A stretch of DNA of 64,000 nt from the NCBI GenBank assembly GCA_035610835.1, contig CM069449.1:37989098-38053097 (forward strand), in the 5' to 3' direction. Under the pieces are notes generated by a model, which saw only the letters and a list, made by a program, of their open reading frames with translations, did not search any database and was not told the origin of the DNA. Position numbers and translations under genes: made by a program. This document shows, one piece after another, positions 44,315 to 54,921 of this stretch; position 1 is the stretch's first letter; each line of letters begins with the position of its first letter. This DNA comes from Ophiura sarsii. Lineage: Eukaryota; Echinodermata; Ophiuroidea; Amphilepidida; Ophiuridae.

Positions 44315-44733
44315 TTAAAGGAAGGGTCCCGCAAGCACAACATTGAGCATTATTTGTTAGAAAAATAATTATCGAGCCGAAATTACGTAATTATATAGAA
44401 CAAAACACCATACTAGTCACACAAATGAATAAAAACTGCCATCACTCAACATGCAATTTTTAAAATTCGCGGCGATCAAAAGTCCCGGTGTCGATGACGT
44501 CACGGGTATCGGTGCTAAAATTTGCGCATGTGCATTGTATAACTATGACATCATCGACACTGGGATTTTCGATCGCCGCGAATTTTAAAAAGTGCATGTT
44601 GAGAGATTGCGGTTTTTATTTGTTTTTGTCATAAGTGTGGTGTTTTGTTCTATATAATTACAAAAGTTGGGCTTGATAGTTATTTTTCTAACATATAATG
44701 CACACTTTTATGCTTGCGGGACACTTCCTTTAA
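44315..44733. mobile_element. Palindromic element, TTAAAGGAAG-GTCCCGCAAGCA family, copy 1
   Basis: Ends TTAAAGGAAGGGTCCCGCAA and the complement TTGCGGGACACTTCCTTTAA; the 419 bp is mirrored throughout. Near the centre, TTCGCGGCGATC...GATGACGTCA faces TGACATCATC...GATCGCCGCGAA, placing a cAMP-response-type palindrome TGACGTCA at the stem. The TTAA ends could be part of the element or a duplicated TTAA target. Confidence 0.85.
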
Positions 44734-44755
44734 ATGTCATGATATCTTTGATATT

Positions 44756-45118
44756 ATGTGATCTTTTCCCTTGTAGCGCCCTCTAACATTGATTTTTACT
44801 ATGAAAGCAGATTTTCTTGTAGATGCATTTTTGATCATAAATCATAAAGATCTTCTAAGATACAGATCGATACGATTCCTAATTACTTCAAAATTATGGT
44901 TTGAAAATAGATTGTACCGAGCGGTACAATCTTTTTCTTCTTCAAATTTTACTCTAAATTCACTTTAAAACTATGATTTTGAGGTTATTAAGAATCGTAT
45001 CGCTCTGTAACTTGGAATATATTTATGAAAAAAATTATACATGGTATCTCTGAAAGTTCTGAGAAATTAGCCCCCAGAGTTGGACAACGGGTGTAGCGCC
45101 CTCATTTATCAGAAAAGG
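44756..45118. mobile_element. Palindromic element, ATGTGATCTTTTCC family, copy 2
   Basis: Matches 40598-40953 from ATGTGATCTTTTCCCTTGTA to GTAACTTGGAATATATTTAT. The central loop differs: TTGTACCGAGCGGTACAA at 44911-44928 replaces the GTCGGATAATCCGAC of copy 1. The right end is eroded after 45027. Confidence 0.75.
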
Positions 45119-45400
45119 TTGAGAAATGTTGCCAGAACATTTACAATCAAAATGCATCCAAAACACCTACAAAATGCATTGAAAATATTTCTTTTTGCAG
45201 TGTGGTATTTGGTAATAGTCCTAAAATCAGAACGACAATTATTTATCAAGTTTTTTTTCAAATCCCTGTTAACAACCAATTTAATTGTTTTTGTTATTAT
45301 TCAAGTAGACCATTATGTAACCTTTAATAAGGTATCAAAATAGTGTTTATAGCTTGTACATTAGCATATGTATGATGAAAATACAATATTGGGGTATTTC

Positions 45401-45817
45401 TTAGGAAGTGTCCCGCAAGCACAACATCGAGCATTATTTGTTAGAAAAATAGTTATCGAGCCGAAATAACGTAATTATATAGAACAAAACACCATACTAG
45501 TCACGAAAAAGAATAAAAACTGCCATCACTCAACATGCATATTTTAAAATTCGCGGCGATCGAAAGTCCCGGTGTCGATGACGTCATGGGTATCGGTGCT
45601 AAAATTTGCGCATGTGCATTGTATAACTATGACATCATCGACACTGGGACTTTCGATCGCCGCGAATTTTAAAAAGTGCATGTTGAGAGATTGCGGTTTT
45701 TATTTGTTTTTGTCATAAGTGTGGTATTTTGGTCTATATAATTACAAAAGTTGGGCTCGATAGTTATTTTTCTAACATATAATGCACACTTTTATGCTTG
45801 CGGGACACCTCCTTTAA
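45401..45817. mobile_element. Palindromic element, TTAAAGGAAG-GTCCCGCAAGCA family, copy 2
   Basis: Nearly identical to 44315-44733 in the same orientation, about 1.08 kb downstream, with the same inner stem around GATGACGTCA. The left tip reads TTAGGAAGTGTCCCGC, lacking AA of the other copy. The high similarity suggests recent activity or local duplication. Confidence 0.85.
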
Positions 45818-45878
45818 AAAGACATGATTGTTGGTACTGCACTGCCGAGACCGCGATTGCGCCTTGTAAGGTGTCATT

Positions 45879-45925
45879 CAGTGGCGTACCCATGCCGCCA
45901 CCACCCCCCCCCCCCCCCCCCCACC
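45879..45925 (+). mobile_element. hAT-like left end with poly-C tract
   Basis: CAGTGGCGTACCCATGCC is followed by 19 C (45904-45922), matching the start of the element at 31180. No matching right end was found downstream, so only a fragment is called. Confidence 0.5.
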
Positions 45926-48020
45926 CCTGAAATAACCCCGTCGGTAAAAACGACCCTCCGTCGGTAGATTTTCGATTTTGACCATGCAATTTTTTTCGGG
46001 CGGTTATGCGGACAAATTCATCGCAAAAATAAATGTTTTGTCTTTTTTCCCATAGCAAGACCTAGACTATAATGGCGGTAATTGAAGGGGGTATATATGA
46101 CCATTATTTTAGAGAACTATTGTAAACTATCAAAAGTTCTATACCGGACATGATTGGGTTATTTACAAAATGGTCACCATGAGGAGAGTTGAGGCTTGAG
46201 CCATTGGTCATGGGGATTTTGATTTTTGGACTAAAGGTGAAAAATATATAATGAATGAGAGAAAATTTTATTTTGTGCCATGATAATAACAATTGAGCAC
46301 CATATTTACTTTAAGGATTAATAAATAAAAAGTTGAAAAAATATGATTTTGTTTTTTTCACCAGCCATTGACTTATCATGCTGGCTCAACTCTCCTGAAA
46401 TGGCCCACGATTAAGAACATAATTAAATTATATAAAGTGAAAATATCACATTTTTATATACCTTTGTATGTTTATAAATTAGATTTGAAGTTTACCTAAA
46501 AACTAGACATTTTTCAATTGTTCACGAAATGTGAGTGTGGCAGGTTTGTGCAGCATGACTTGTGCTATGCCGAATAATAGTAACATCTTATAGAGCCATT
46601 GATATCAGGTAAAATGAATCATCATCTTAAATTATATTGATTTATTTCATATCGATTATTTGTTATTTCGATTAAAACTTAATAAAGAATAAATATTAAA
46701 TATTGACTCTTAAAGTGGTAGCCAAAACTCACCTGTCAATAGTAAGACGAGGAACGGGGATGCTTCAATTGATCAATACGGCCTGTACACATACATGCCA
46801 CACTATTCTGCGTGTACAAAATGAACATTGCACTTTGTCTTATTCGTGTCGCTGTAGCGTTCTTAATTATTAACTGATCTTTAAGTTGGAACTATATAAT
46901 AGAGTATTTGTATACACTTGACACAAACAGTTCTTGCCCAGGTGCTTTAATATTAGCTGGTTGAAATTCAGAAATCGGTATCAAACATCTTAGATATAAA
47001 CGAGCGACTTTCATCCCCAAAATCTGAACCATGGGTGGATACTTTAAAAGTTATGATGATTAAATAACCAGACCAACCGAAAACAAAGTTGTAGTAAAAT
47101 GCATTTTATATGGGATATAATTGCATAGAGTGTGATTAGCAGTGACATTATTCGTGTAAAATGACTCAGGGCTGCTCTCACCATTCATTCATACATGCCT
47201 CACCATTTGCGATAGCAGAGTGTTCACTACAAATCAATGGCATCATATAGACAAACTCCCCCCCCCCCCCCCCCCCCCCTCCCCTTAGGTGTCGTTACTA
47301 AAAACATCGAACTTCAAAAGTACCCATTTAATTTTTATGAGGTGTCAATATATGGAAAGGGAATGTCCTGGTATTGCATATCATAGATTTTTGATACTGA
47401 TTACTGATTTTAAATAAGCTAACATAAAAGCATCTGGCCATGAATCTTTTGTGCTAGGTGTATATGAATGTAATTAAGTTCATATCATATTATTTAGAAA
47501 AACACAGTTGTAGAAGAATTCAACTCCTCTCCTAAGAATCAAGTTCATTCAATGTAAAACACGAAACTTTTTCAAACAAGTTGTATGTGCAAAACTATTA
47601 ATTAAGGCTTGCTATAATTTTATCATCTTATGGTAAATCATTCGAAATATCGTTAATACATTGATTTGTATTTTTCACGCGATAGTGAAAATATTCGCTC
47701 TACATATCATATATACTTATTTGGTGAAAAGAATAATTTCTCGTTCGAATTAATGTTAAAAATAATTCCTGACAAGATACTGGCAGTTTCCATATTGACG
47801 GGCATTATGCATCACAATCGTGTTGGCCGTAATACGTATACCAAACTTTAAGCGTTAAAGACACGTGTGTGCTGAAAACTATTTGCTGAGTTTGATAACT
47901 AAAATGTCCGTGTCATTTCTGTAACAGCCTTGATATAAAACCAGACCACCTCTTTACCAACACAATGGACTTTGTCAGACAATTTACAACGATTCACTGT
48001 TTGGTGAGTGTTTTTAAAAG
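45926..48020. other. No gene recognised; poly-C tract
   Basis: Unique AT-rich sequence with a run of about 22 C at 47258-47279. At 47964-48002 a short open stretch starting ATGGACTTTGTCAGAC and ending at GTGAGTG lies 30 bp after TATAAAAC on the plus strand. It could be chance, and I do not call a gene. Confidence 0.35.
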
Positions 48021-48992
48021 TTACATGTCAGGAGTACGACATGAATTGAGTTTGCGGATCAATCCTCTCATCTTATTCTTGTAGAATTTCCTGATGTCTT
48101 TTTGTGTCGCCGAGTAAAAGAGTGGGTCAAGCAATGGATTCAACTGAAGAACAATCCAAATAATCCTGAAAACGTTACTATGAACAGGTGGTACGAGGAG
48201 ATAAATACAGTACGGTAGCATACTGATGTACATTGCGGACACAAGTGCTGCTAAAGTCATCGCGGCTTTCTTGTATCGTTTGTTGTTACCGTTGCCATCG
48301 ACAGGTCTTGGGTTCTCCTGACCGTTATTGCCGTTGCCATCGTTAGGCGCGTTTTCAACCCGTCTTCTCTTGCGTAATCTCACCAGAAGGCGGTTAACAA
48401 AGATAGCGCTGAATATACCAACCAACAATGGAGGGAGAACAAAATAGCACACAGAGACGTACACACCGAACCATTTCATCCGTCGAGGGGGAAATGGACA
48501 GATGCGTTTAAAGTCTAATTTTACGGCGATATTTCTCTTCGCGAAATTCCAAAAGCTTAGCTCAATGATAGAACCAACGAGGGTGACAAGAAAGCAAATG
48601 CCTATGATAAGTTTAAGGCGCAATTTTGTCATCATTCTACTGTACTTCGAATAGTCCAAAGTTACAAACAACACTCGGTCAATGCTGATCGCTACTAAAA
48701 TGAAATTACCAGCGCTGTAGACGTACTCTAGAGGTACAGTTATCATGCAGCCAATTTCGCCAAGTGGCTTGTCAATTCGTAACATGCCAGGCAATCCAGA
48801 GTATAGAAGTTGGAAAACTCCCCAGATTAAGTCAGTGATTGATAGCGCATATATCAGGATATTACTTGAATGTGTACGCAGACTTGGAACTTTAACGAAG
48901 GCGATTATTGTCATAGAGTTTGCGATGATGGTAACGGACTGGATGATGCATTGACACAAGCCATACATGAAGAATATCAGATCTGAAGACAT
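48021..48992 (-). CDS. Class A (rhodopsin-like) G-protein-coupled receptor
   Basis: A single uninterrupted frame of 323 residues carries all seven membrane segments. N25 sits in TM1 (IIANSMTII), D54 in TM2 (SITDLIWG), and C82 at the top of TM3 with C165 in loop 2 for the conserved disulfide. DRV at 105-107 replaces DRY. Prolines 187-188 lie in TM5. The third inner loop (about 201-243) has a basic stretch RLRKRRR and an Asn/Gly-rich insert. MLPY lies in TM6 and DPLFY (289-293) in TM7 for NPxxY, followed by a basic helix-8 region. The layout recalls amine-type receptors, but the residue that would bind an amine falls in LEY (88-90) with Glu instead of a clear Asp, so the ligand is unknown. The extracellular N terminus is only about 5 residues. 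An in-frame TAA lies just upstream inside the adjoining SINE tail, so Met1 must be the start unless a spliced leader exon exists. Confidence 0.85.
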   Translation of the reverse strand: MSSDLIFFMYGLCQCIIQSVTIIANSMTIIAFVKVPSLRTHSSNILIYALSITDLIWGVFQLLYSGLPGMLRIDKPLGEIGCMITVPLEYVYSAGNFILVAISIDRVLFVTLDYSKYSRMMTKLRLKLIIGICFLVTLVGSIIELSFWNFAKRNIAVKLDFKRICPFPPRRMKWFGVYVSVCYFVLPPLLVGIFSAIFVNRLLVRLRKRRRVENAPNDGNGNNGQENPRPVDGNGNNKRYKKAAMTLAALVSAMYISMLPYCIYLLVPPVHSNVFRIIWIVLQLNPLLDPLFYSATQKDIRKFYKNKMRGLIRKLNSCRTPDM

Positions 48993-48994
48993 AT

Positions 48995-48995
<1 letters not shown>

Positions 48996-49032
<37 letters not shown>

Positions 49033-49412
49033 TAGTATTTATATAGCGCCTTTCCAAAGTGATCAAAGCGCTGTAATTTCGCTGCTGGTGAATCATCAGA
49101 ATCAGGTCGCATCAACTAGGGTGCTGCCAATTTCTAGCGCAAACCTATCCGCACTTATATTGTAACATCCACCATTTTTCAATGCAGCTCCCCAAATACC
49201 ATTGGGTCAAGGAAGTTTTTGATAACCGAAACAACAATCACAGATTTTGAAAGCAGGAGGAAACCGGAGATCCCGGAGAAAACCTGCGACAGCGTGTATG
49301 GATCGTGATAAACCAAATGCACATAAAGCCCGACCGAGCACAGATTTCGAACCCGGGATTCATTGGTGCAAAGCGAGGGTATCTACCGCTGCGCCAACAC
49401 GCTCTCCCTGAA
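48996..49412 (-). mobile_element. tRNA-derived SINE ending at the GPCR start codon
   Basis: On the minus strand the head (from about 49408) reads GTGTTGGCGCAGCGGTAGA (A box) and GGGTTCGAAATC (B box). The body contains GGTTTTCTCCGGGATC / CGGTTTCCTCC (complement of 49254-49285), a core shared by several animal SINE groups. The tail is AGCGCTTTGATCACTTTGG plus GCGCTATATAAATAC and (ATT)n. The tail resembles the 3' end of the LINE fragment at 7319-7908. The (ATT)n tail stops 4 bp before the GPCR ATG. Confidence 0.8.
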
Positions 49413-50226
49413 ACCACTCACAGTCATACAGTACAGATGAAATCAATTGGTTGCCAGCAAATGTCGAGTCTTGCGTGTGACTCTCTGCAAGCTCTGTATT
49501 TGGTAACGCATTAGTATGACATATTTAACCATTTCTGACTATAATACTATCAATAGTATAGTAAGTGCAAGATCGCTACCCTTCCATTGTCTCGTATGTG
49601 CAACTTGCTTTGTATAATACAAGAATAACCCTCGCAATTCATTTGGGAGTTACCCGATTAAAGACTTATTGAATTGAGTGATGTGTTGGAGATATATATG
49701 ATGAAATGATCGCTGAATACGGATCAAAAGAAATACAATGGATAACATAACAATGGAACAGGGGCTAGAAGTACGAGTATAGGTCAGGAAATGCGTATGT
49801 GTTGTTTCGAGAGAAATTAGACAAATCCAGTCAGCATTGGTTATATAAAAATCAAATAAATATTAGTGATTTTATTTTACAAAAACATTTCTTCCATAGA
49901 CTTCTGTATAAATGCACATCTTCAACGCTCTCTTCCTACGGGGTATATACTCGTGCAAAGTTCTATGACATTGTCCGTTCTCAGGCAAGGGGCACTGATA
50001 CCATCGATTGTTATAAATGATTTAAAGTTTAATGGGCAAATTCCGCAAAATAGAATTGATATGAGTGACAGATTTTTCGTTAGTAGGAACAAAATTTGAA
50101 ATACAATAATATTGAAAAATGGAAATTCTGAACGAATTATACACCTATCAGTTGTAAGACGCACTATACGACCCCCGGGAGAGGTGCGTCGTTTACCAAT
50201 CATTTTTTACGGAGGGTACGTCAGTG
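49413..50226. other. No gene recognised
   Basis: Unique sequence. Any promoter of the GPCR gene at 48021-48992 would have to lie here or inside the SINE, but no core promoter motif is convincing. Confidence 0.35.
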
Positions 50227-50560
50227 CAGTTGCGTAGCTCAGGGTGGGGGGGGGCAGGGGGGGGGGGGGGGGGGCAAATGCTCCCCCTGACGGGAAAAAC
50301 CCATTTGTGCCCCCACCCCCAAAACCCATTTGTGCCCCCGCCCCCACCCCTTCTAAAAAAATTAATAAGGGAAAAAAAAGAAAATAGGGGAAAAAATGAT
50401 AAAAGACCGAGAATGCGTGCGAGGTACTGGTTATGTGTGGGCATATTCAGCCCAAATAGTCAAATATAAGGCAAAATTGTACATATAGTACATGTACTGT
50501 GCGATTTTTGTTTGACCGTGCGACATTTTTTGACCTTTTGTTTGACATTTGTTTGCCAAT
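50227..50560 (+). mobile_element. hAT-like poly-G element, fragment
   Basis: CAGTTGCGTAGCTCAGGGTG, a run of about 25 G (50245-50274, one interruption) and repeated CCCATTTGTGCCCCC blocks are followed by a GAAAATAGGGG purine stretch and GACCGTGCGACATTTTTTGA. The order of poly-C/G, purine tract and GACCGTGCGA matches the element at 31180-31751, so this is a diverged relative lacking a recognisable right end. Confidence 0.55.
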
Positions 50561-51108
50561 AGAAAATACATGTAGTCTGACTTCTAAAAATAAGCCCAAT
50601 TCCGCGATAGCGGTTGCATTGGCAATCCATACTCCTATATAAGTTTAACAGAGGCAAATCCTACCAAACCAAAAAGCGTACTGAAAATACTACCAAAAAT
50701 CGTACTGAAAATCTGCACTATAAGTAAACATCAATTCCATGTTGCTGTTAGGTTCCAAATAGCCAAGTGTTGCCTGGTCATGCTGATGTAAATATACTAA
50801 CGGCAACCACCCATTCTTGGTTTGGTATATTGGTATGGTTTGGTTTGGTTGAGCAATCTTCAATACTGGTTGACCCAGTAAAAATGGACACAATTTTCTC
50901 ACATACTAAAATGTTATGACTAATTGGGCCCTTTTTGTTATTTGCGCTATTGCGCTTGTCACGTTAACACCAACTGCTCCTAACCTAATTATGAATGCGC
51001 TTCATTTACTCGTATGCCAATATATGGGGAAGCGAAAATATCCAGGCAATGTCATGATGACACTTGTGTAGCTGAAGAGGGATGGCTCCAGGGACCAAAG
51101 CGCTTAGG
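50561..51108. other. No gene recognised
   Basis: TTGGTATATTGGTATGGTTT-type slippage near 50818-50850. Nothing else. Confidence 0.3.
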
Positions 51109-51332
51109 GTCCATATCCAAACTCTCAGTGCTTTTAAATTGTTTTTCTAGCGATTTCAAAGCGCTTTTCCAACGGTATTTCGTTCTATTGTTAAAAGCAT
51201 CGGAAAAAGATCGGTGATTAACTAGAAACCTCTCTACTTATCTGGCGTTAACAATAGAACTATTGTAGTACTCTGGATGACTCAATTAGTGAAGCAGACA
51301 CATCAAAGCGCGAGGAAGGTTGTGTTATATTC
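51109..51332 (+). repeat. Inverted pair, left copy
   Basis: Starts AGGGTCCATATCCAAACTCT and ends CGCGAGGAAGGTTGTGTTA. It matches the reverse complement of 54694-54921 with only about five differences. No coding content. Confidence 0.9.
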
Positions 51333-51784
51333 TTTAAGAAATACTATTTATAAGCTTTTTAAATCCGATCATAAAATGTTTACGTTCACCGCCGATCAAT
51401 GTATCTGGTCGTCTAGAAATATGAATTAAGCTTCCGCTCCATCACTCTATTCATCTATTGTTTGGCGCAGTATTGCCAAGATATTGTGAAAGTAGCCCAT
51501 TTCCCCCTTCATTCCATTGAAATCAATGCTGAAAACATTTTGGCGATAGGTCACGTAACATATTTGTACAATGGATGGGTGATGACGGAGGGGGCGTAAT
51601 ATATTGACCATCGTGTTTGGAAGTATTATACAATATAATACCTATGTTTATACAATATATAATCCAAGTCATTAGTTTAGAGAGGATATTGTTTCCGACT
51701 TTTGTCCTTTCGATTTTAGCCTCCGATTTAAGAGATATTTGTATTTTGAACCCTATGTAATGTTTTTCTTCAAAACGTTTATGT
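51333..51784. other. No gene recognised
   Basis: Unique AT-rich sequence. A 95-codon minus frame (51523-51810) has no recognisable domain and runs into the tRNA-like sequence. Confidence 0.3.
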
Positions 51785-51861
51785 ATAGCCTTCATTAGCT
51801 CAAACGTCAAAGCGCCGGCTTCACAATCATGAGGTCAGTGGTTCGAATCCTGCGGATGGGG
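51785..51861 (+). repeat. tRNA-Val-like sequence
   Basis: TTAGCTCAAACGTCAAAGCG, a loop TTCACAA with a CAC (valine) anticodon position, and GTGGTTCGAATCC (B box). The anticodon stem is imperfect, so it is most likely a SINE head or pseudogene. Confidence 0.5.
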
Positions 51862-52239
51862 ATGGTTTTCTTTTCTGTTTTGTTATTACACTGTTTGTTT
51901 TTATAAATTGACAGGATTGCTTATCGTTCGCTATATTTATTGAATGTTGAATGATTTTTTCTTCTTTTGCAATTTCACTGCGATGAAGAATGTCCTGTAA
52001 ATATAATTGTGTTTACTACTCCTAGGCTTACATTGAATGGCCCCTAGCTAGTCTATGAACATGATCTGCAAAGGCCAATTGTTATGTAAATAAGAAGCCA
52101 GTCGGCTCATGTCCTTGAATCGATTTTCCTATTTCCTACACCACCGCAACATTATTTCAATACTAATAATACAGGCACATTGATTTGTATTACATAACGG
52201 CTGGCATTTATTTTACAAGTTTAGCTCAATCGATAATAA

Positions 52240-52505
52240 CATCATCATCATCATCGGTCGTCCTTGGACGGAACGATGGAAGCAGCTTAGTTGCCTCCAT
52301 CATTCTTTCTTGGCTATTTGTTTACTCCATTGGTGCGCCACGCCTAGTGGAGGTATGTATATGAATACATATTATATGTGTGTGTACAGACACAGACCGG
52401 GATGATCCCCTACTCTTTACGAAGGAGTCTGTGACCTTTTAACGTGCTCGGGGATAGCTCTTCCGATACACGGGACCAACATTTCTACGTACCTTCCGAA
52501 GCACG
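52240..52505 (-). repeat. Retroelement 3' end with GATGATGATG tail (RTE-associated)
   Basis: On the minus strand it ends CCGTCCAAGGACGACCGATG plus (ATG)n, identical to the terminus of the RTE-like remnant at 2885-3388. The preceding 230 bp (with GCTTCGGAAGGTACGTAGAA, AGAGCTATCCCCGAGCACG and TTAAAAGGTCACAGACTCC) have no reverse transcriptase similarity. They may be a SINE or chimera that borrowed the RTE tail. A TGTGTGTAC-type microsatellite lies inside. Confidence 0.6.
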
Positions 52506-52771
52506 AGATAATCGATAATAACACACAACGAGTTTCTATTGTATTGGCCTGTTGCATAGGACTAGGACAGTTCGATGGTATACCGCGGTTCATTCACATT
52601 TCATGATGCCATGCACACTAAACAGTCAGTGGAAAATGAAAATGAAATCGTAAATAATTCCACATTCCAAAATAAACTATAATTGAACAATAATGAATAA
52701 TTATACGAAATGATAAACAATATCGAAAACTAATTTTAAAAAAATGTATATAAACGATTAAAATAAAATGT

Positions 52772-52846
52772 CAAGACGTGATAGGATTCGAACCCACGAC
52801 CTCCGGTTTACTAGTCCAATGCTCTACCGCTGAGCCAACTATGCGC
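52772..52846 (-). repeat. tRNA-Thr-like sequence
   Basis: Minus strand: GTTGGCTCAGCGGTAGAGCA, a loop CTAGTAA (AGT at the anticodon) and GTGGGTTCGAATCC. The A and B boxes are excellent and the anticodon stem nearly pairs, but the 5' and 3' acceptor halves do not pair. It is therefore judged a pseudogene or SINE head. Confidence 0.55.
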
Positions 52847-53367
52847 TATGTGAACGCAATAACAAACAAAAGTAATATGGTTCAACATACCACTCTTCTC
52901 TAAATTAAATGTTTAAAATGCTTTATATTTCTTAATCTTTGTAGTTTTAAGATAGTTTCTCGCTCAAAAGTTGATTATTTACTGTTAAAGAAAGTAATTC
53001 TGATTTAAATGTAACGAATAACACTACTTTTTGAAACAATTCTAGATATATTATATTTCGTTTGTACAGCATTTTGTCGATTTATGTGCACACTTTTACG
53101 ACTTAGTATTGCATCATGGGCTTTTTGCCGGGCACGCGAGGACTTGGGAGCGAAGCGAGTCATGTGATTTTTGTCCAGGACAAACACTTGAGATGTACAC
53201 GCCCCTTTAAGAATCGGTTCACAAAGTACGGGATTTGTTATTCGTTAAATCTAATAAATCATAGACTCATTTTATAGACAACAACACCGTGTTGAAAAAC
53301 CCGTGTGTATTTAGGGAATAGTTGAATGAGAACTATATTTGGGTATGAAGCGCTGAGGATTTCAGGA

Positions 53368-53440
53368 TAATCGAAATAGCTCAGTTGGTAAAGATTAGGA
53401 CTCTCAATCAACAGGCCGTACGTTCGAATCTTTGTGGCGG
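53368..53440 (+). repeat. tRNA-like sequence
   Basis: AATAGCTCAGTTGGTAAAGA (A box) and CGTTCGAATCTTTG (B box), with poor stems between them. SINE head or pseudogene. Confidence 0.5.
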
Positions 53441-54179
53441 TTTATATTCCTTGAGCTCTATGCTTAGAGCGGTCGAGTCTGGGTAGAGGTCGGTTAGGGT
53501 TTTAAGTATGCCGAAATATAATATTTATTATTGTTCTCTCATTATACGTCCGTTCGGGGTTTTCATTTATATTGACATAATTTTAACGTTATTTATTTAT
53601 TTTGTATTTACTTTCTTAATTGTTGATGTTTATTTAATTATTTATCAATCAATTAATTATAAATAGGCCTTAATATACTATTTTATTGATATAATTATTA
53701 ATCTATATATTATTTATTTACATTAATTACTTAATTTCTTCATATTTATTATTTATTTATTATTGATTAGGTCACGTTCAGAGTGTATGCAACATTCTTA
53801 AATAGTCTAAAAACGCAGAAAAATGACACTATTTAGGGGAGTAAGATTCATAATGCTACTTGATTACACACATTATGCCTATACCAGAAAACAATAACAC
53901 GTTGTATGTTTAATGGCTCCCATATTGTTTAGTATTCAATGATAACATTATCCATGCTTGTACCAGGGAGGTGTCATTGACACCTCCCTGCTTACTCTAA
54001 AATCATCCACGGCTGAACAATAGTCTTTAAAGGCCACTTCAAGGAGGATTATTCTTATGACGTTAACGAGTGGATTACAATAAGCCTAGCAATGAATAGG
54101 CGGCTACAAACATATTGTTTGAGTCGGGTTTGAGGAGTGTCGCGATTAGCCTCTATCACCTGCCATGATAAAACCTGGC
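53441..54179. other. No gene recognised; TTATTTATT-rich stretch
   Basis: About 53570-53765 is nearly pure A/T with TTATTTATTT and TTAATTA words. The following 400 bp is unique. A short palindrome, GGGAGGTGTCATTGACACCTCCC, lies at 53968-53990. Confidence 0.5.
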
Positions 54180-54187
54180 ACTTGTAA

Positions 54188-54607
54188 CTCGGGGGGGGGG
54201 GGGGGGGCACTCAACTTTTTTTGGGGTAGGGGTGTGCCGCCCAGGGTCTCAAAAAGGGGGCTAAAGAACTGAACTGAGTGGATTTTATGACGAAAAATAG
54301 GGTCTTAGGAACTGATTTTTTTCCCCAAAAATAGGTCTTCTGGCCTATAGTTCAATTTTCGATTTATTTTGGTTTAAGAACGCAACATTTTCGAAAAATT
54401 GTGGCTTTGGAACACAAAATTGGTGCTTTGGAACGCAAAATTTCGCGATTTTTGAATTTTCAATGAAAATGGGGTCTTAAGAACTGATGCAGGCTCAAAA
54501 GGGGGGGGGTCATAAGAACTAGCAGCAGAGGGTGAACAAGGGGGTCTTCAGCGCGGCACCTAACTATATCCTTTTCAAATGTCAGTGCCCCCCCCCCCCC
54601 CCCCGGG
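54188..54607. mobile_element. Poly-G/poly-C-ended element, best copy of the family
   Basis: Begins CTC plus 17 G plus CACTCAA, ends CAGTGCCCC plus C run plus GGG, and is flanked by ACTTGTAA (54180-54187) and ACTTGTAC (54608-54615). The body repeats GGGGTCTTAAGAACTGA-type phrases (near 54298, 54472 and 54504) with mirrored AAAAAGGGGG. No transposase. The near-perfect 8-bp flanking repeat links it to the element at 42053-42384 and to hAT-type insertion. Confidence 0.75.
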
Positions 54608-54693
54608 ACTTGTACTAGAAACCCGATAGGTGTACAATCTGGCAAATGGGTCGCTCTCTACGTCACAACAGGGGTCGGGTGAACACTGGTCAG

Positions 54694-54921
54694 CTTAATA
54701 ACACAATCTTCCTCGCGCTTTCATGTGTCTGCTTCACTAATTGGGCCATCAAGAGTACTACAATAGTTCTATTGTTAACGCCAGATAAGTAGAGAGGTTT
54801 CTAGTTAATCACCGATCTTTTTCCGATGCTTTTAACAATAGAACGAAATACCGTTGGAAAAGCGCTTTGAAATCGCTAGAAAAACAATTTAAAAGCACTG
54901 AGAGTTTGGATATGGACCCTT
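54694..54921 (-). repeat. Inverted pair, right copy
   Basis: Reverse complement of 51109-51332 at about 98% identity by eye. The differences cluster in one 12-bp stretch (TCTGGATGACTC against TCTTGATGGCCC) plus two single changes. The 3.36 kb between the copies has no transposase. Confidence 0.9.

Noticed and set aside
47930..48002. TATAAAAC plus a short ORF ending at GTGAGTG on the strand opposite the GPCR
   Set aside because: The spacing would leave no 5' UTR and no continuing exon could be found. Probably chance.
52772..52846. Functional tRNA-Thr gene
   Set aside because: Internal promoter boxes are good, but the acceptor arms do not pair and the T stem relies on wobble pairs.
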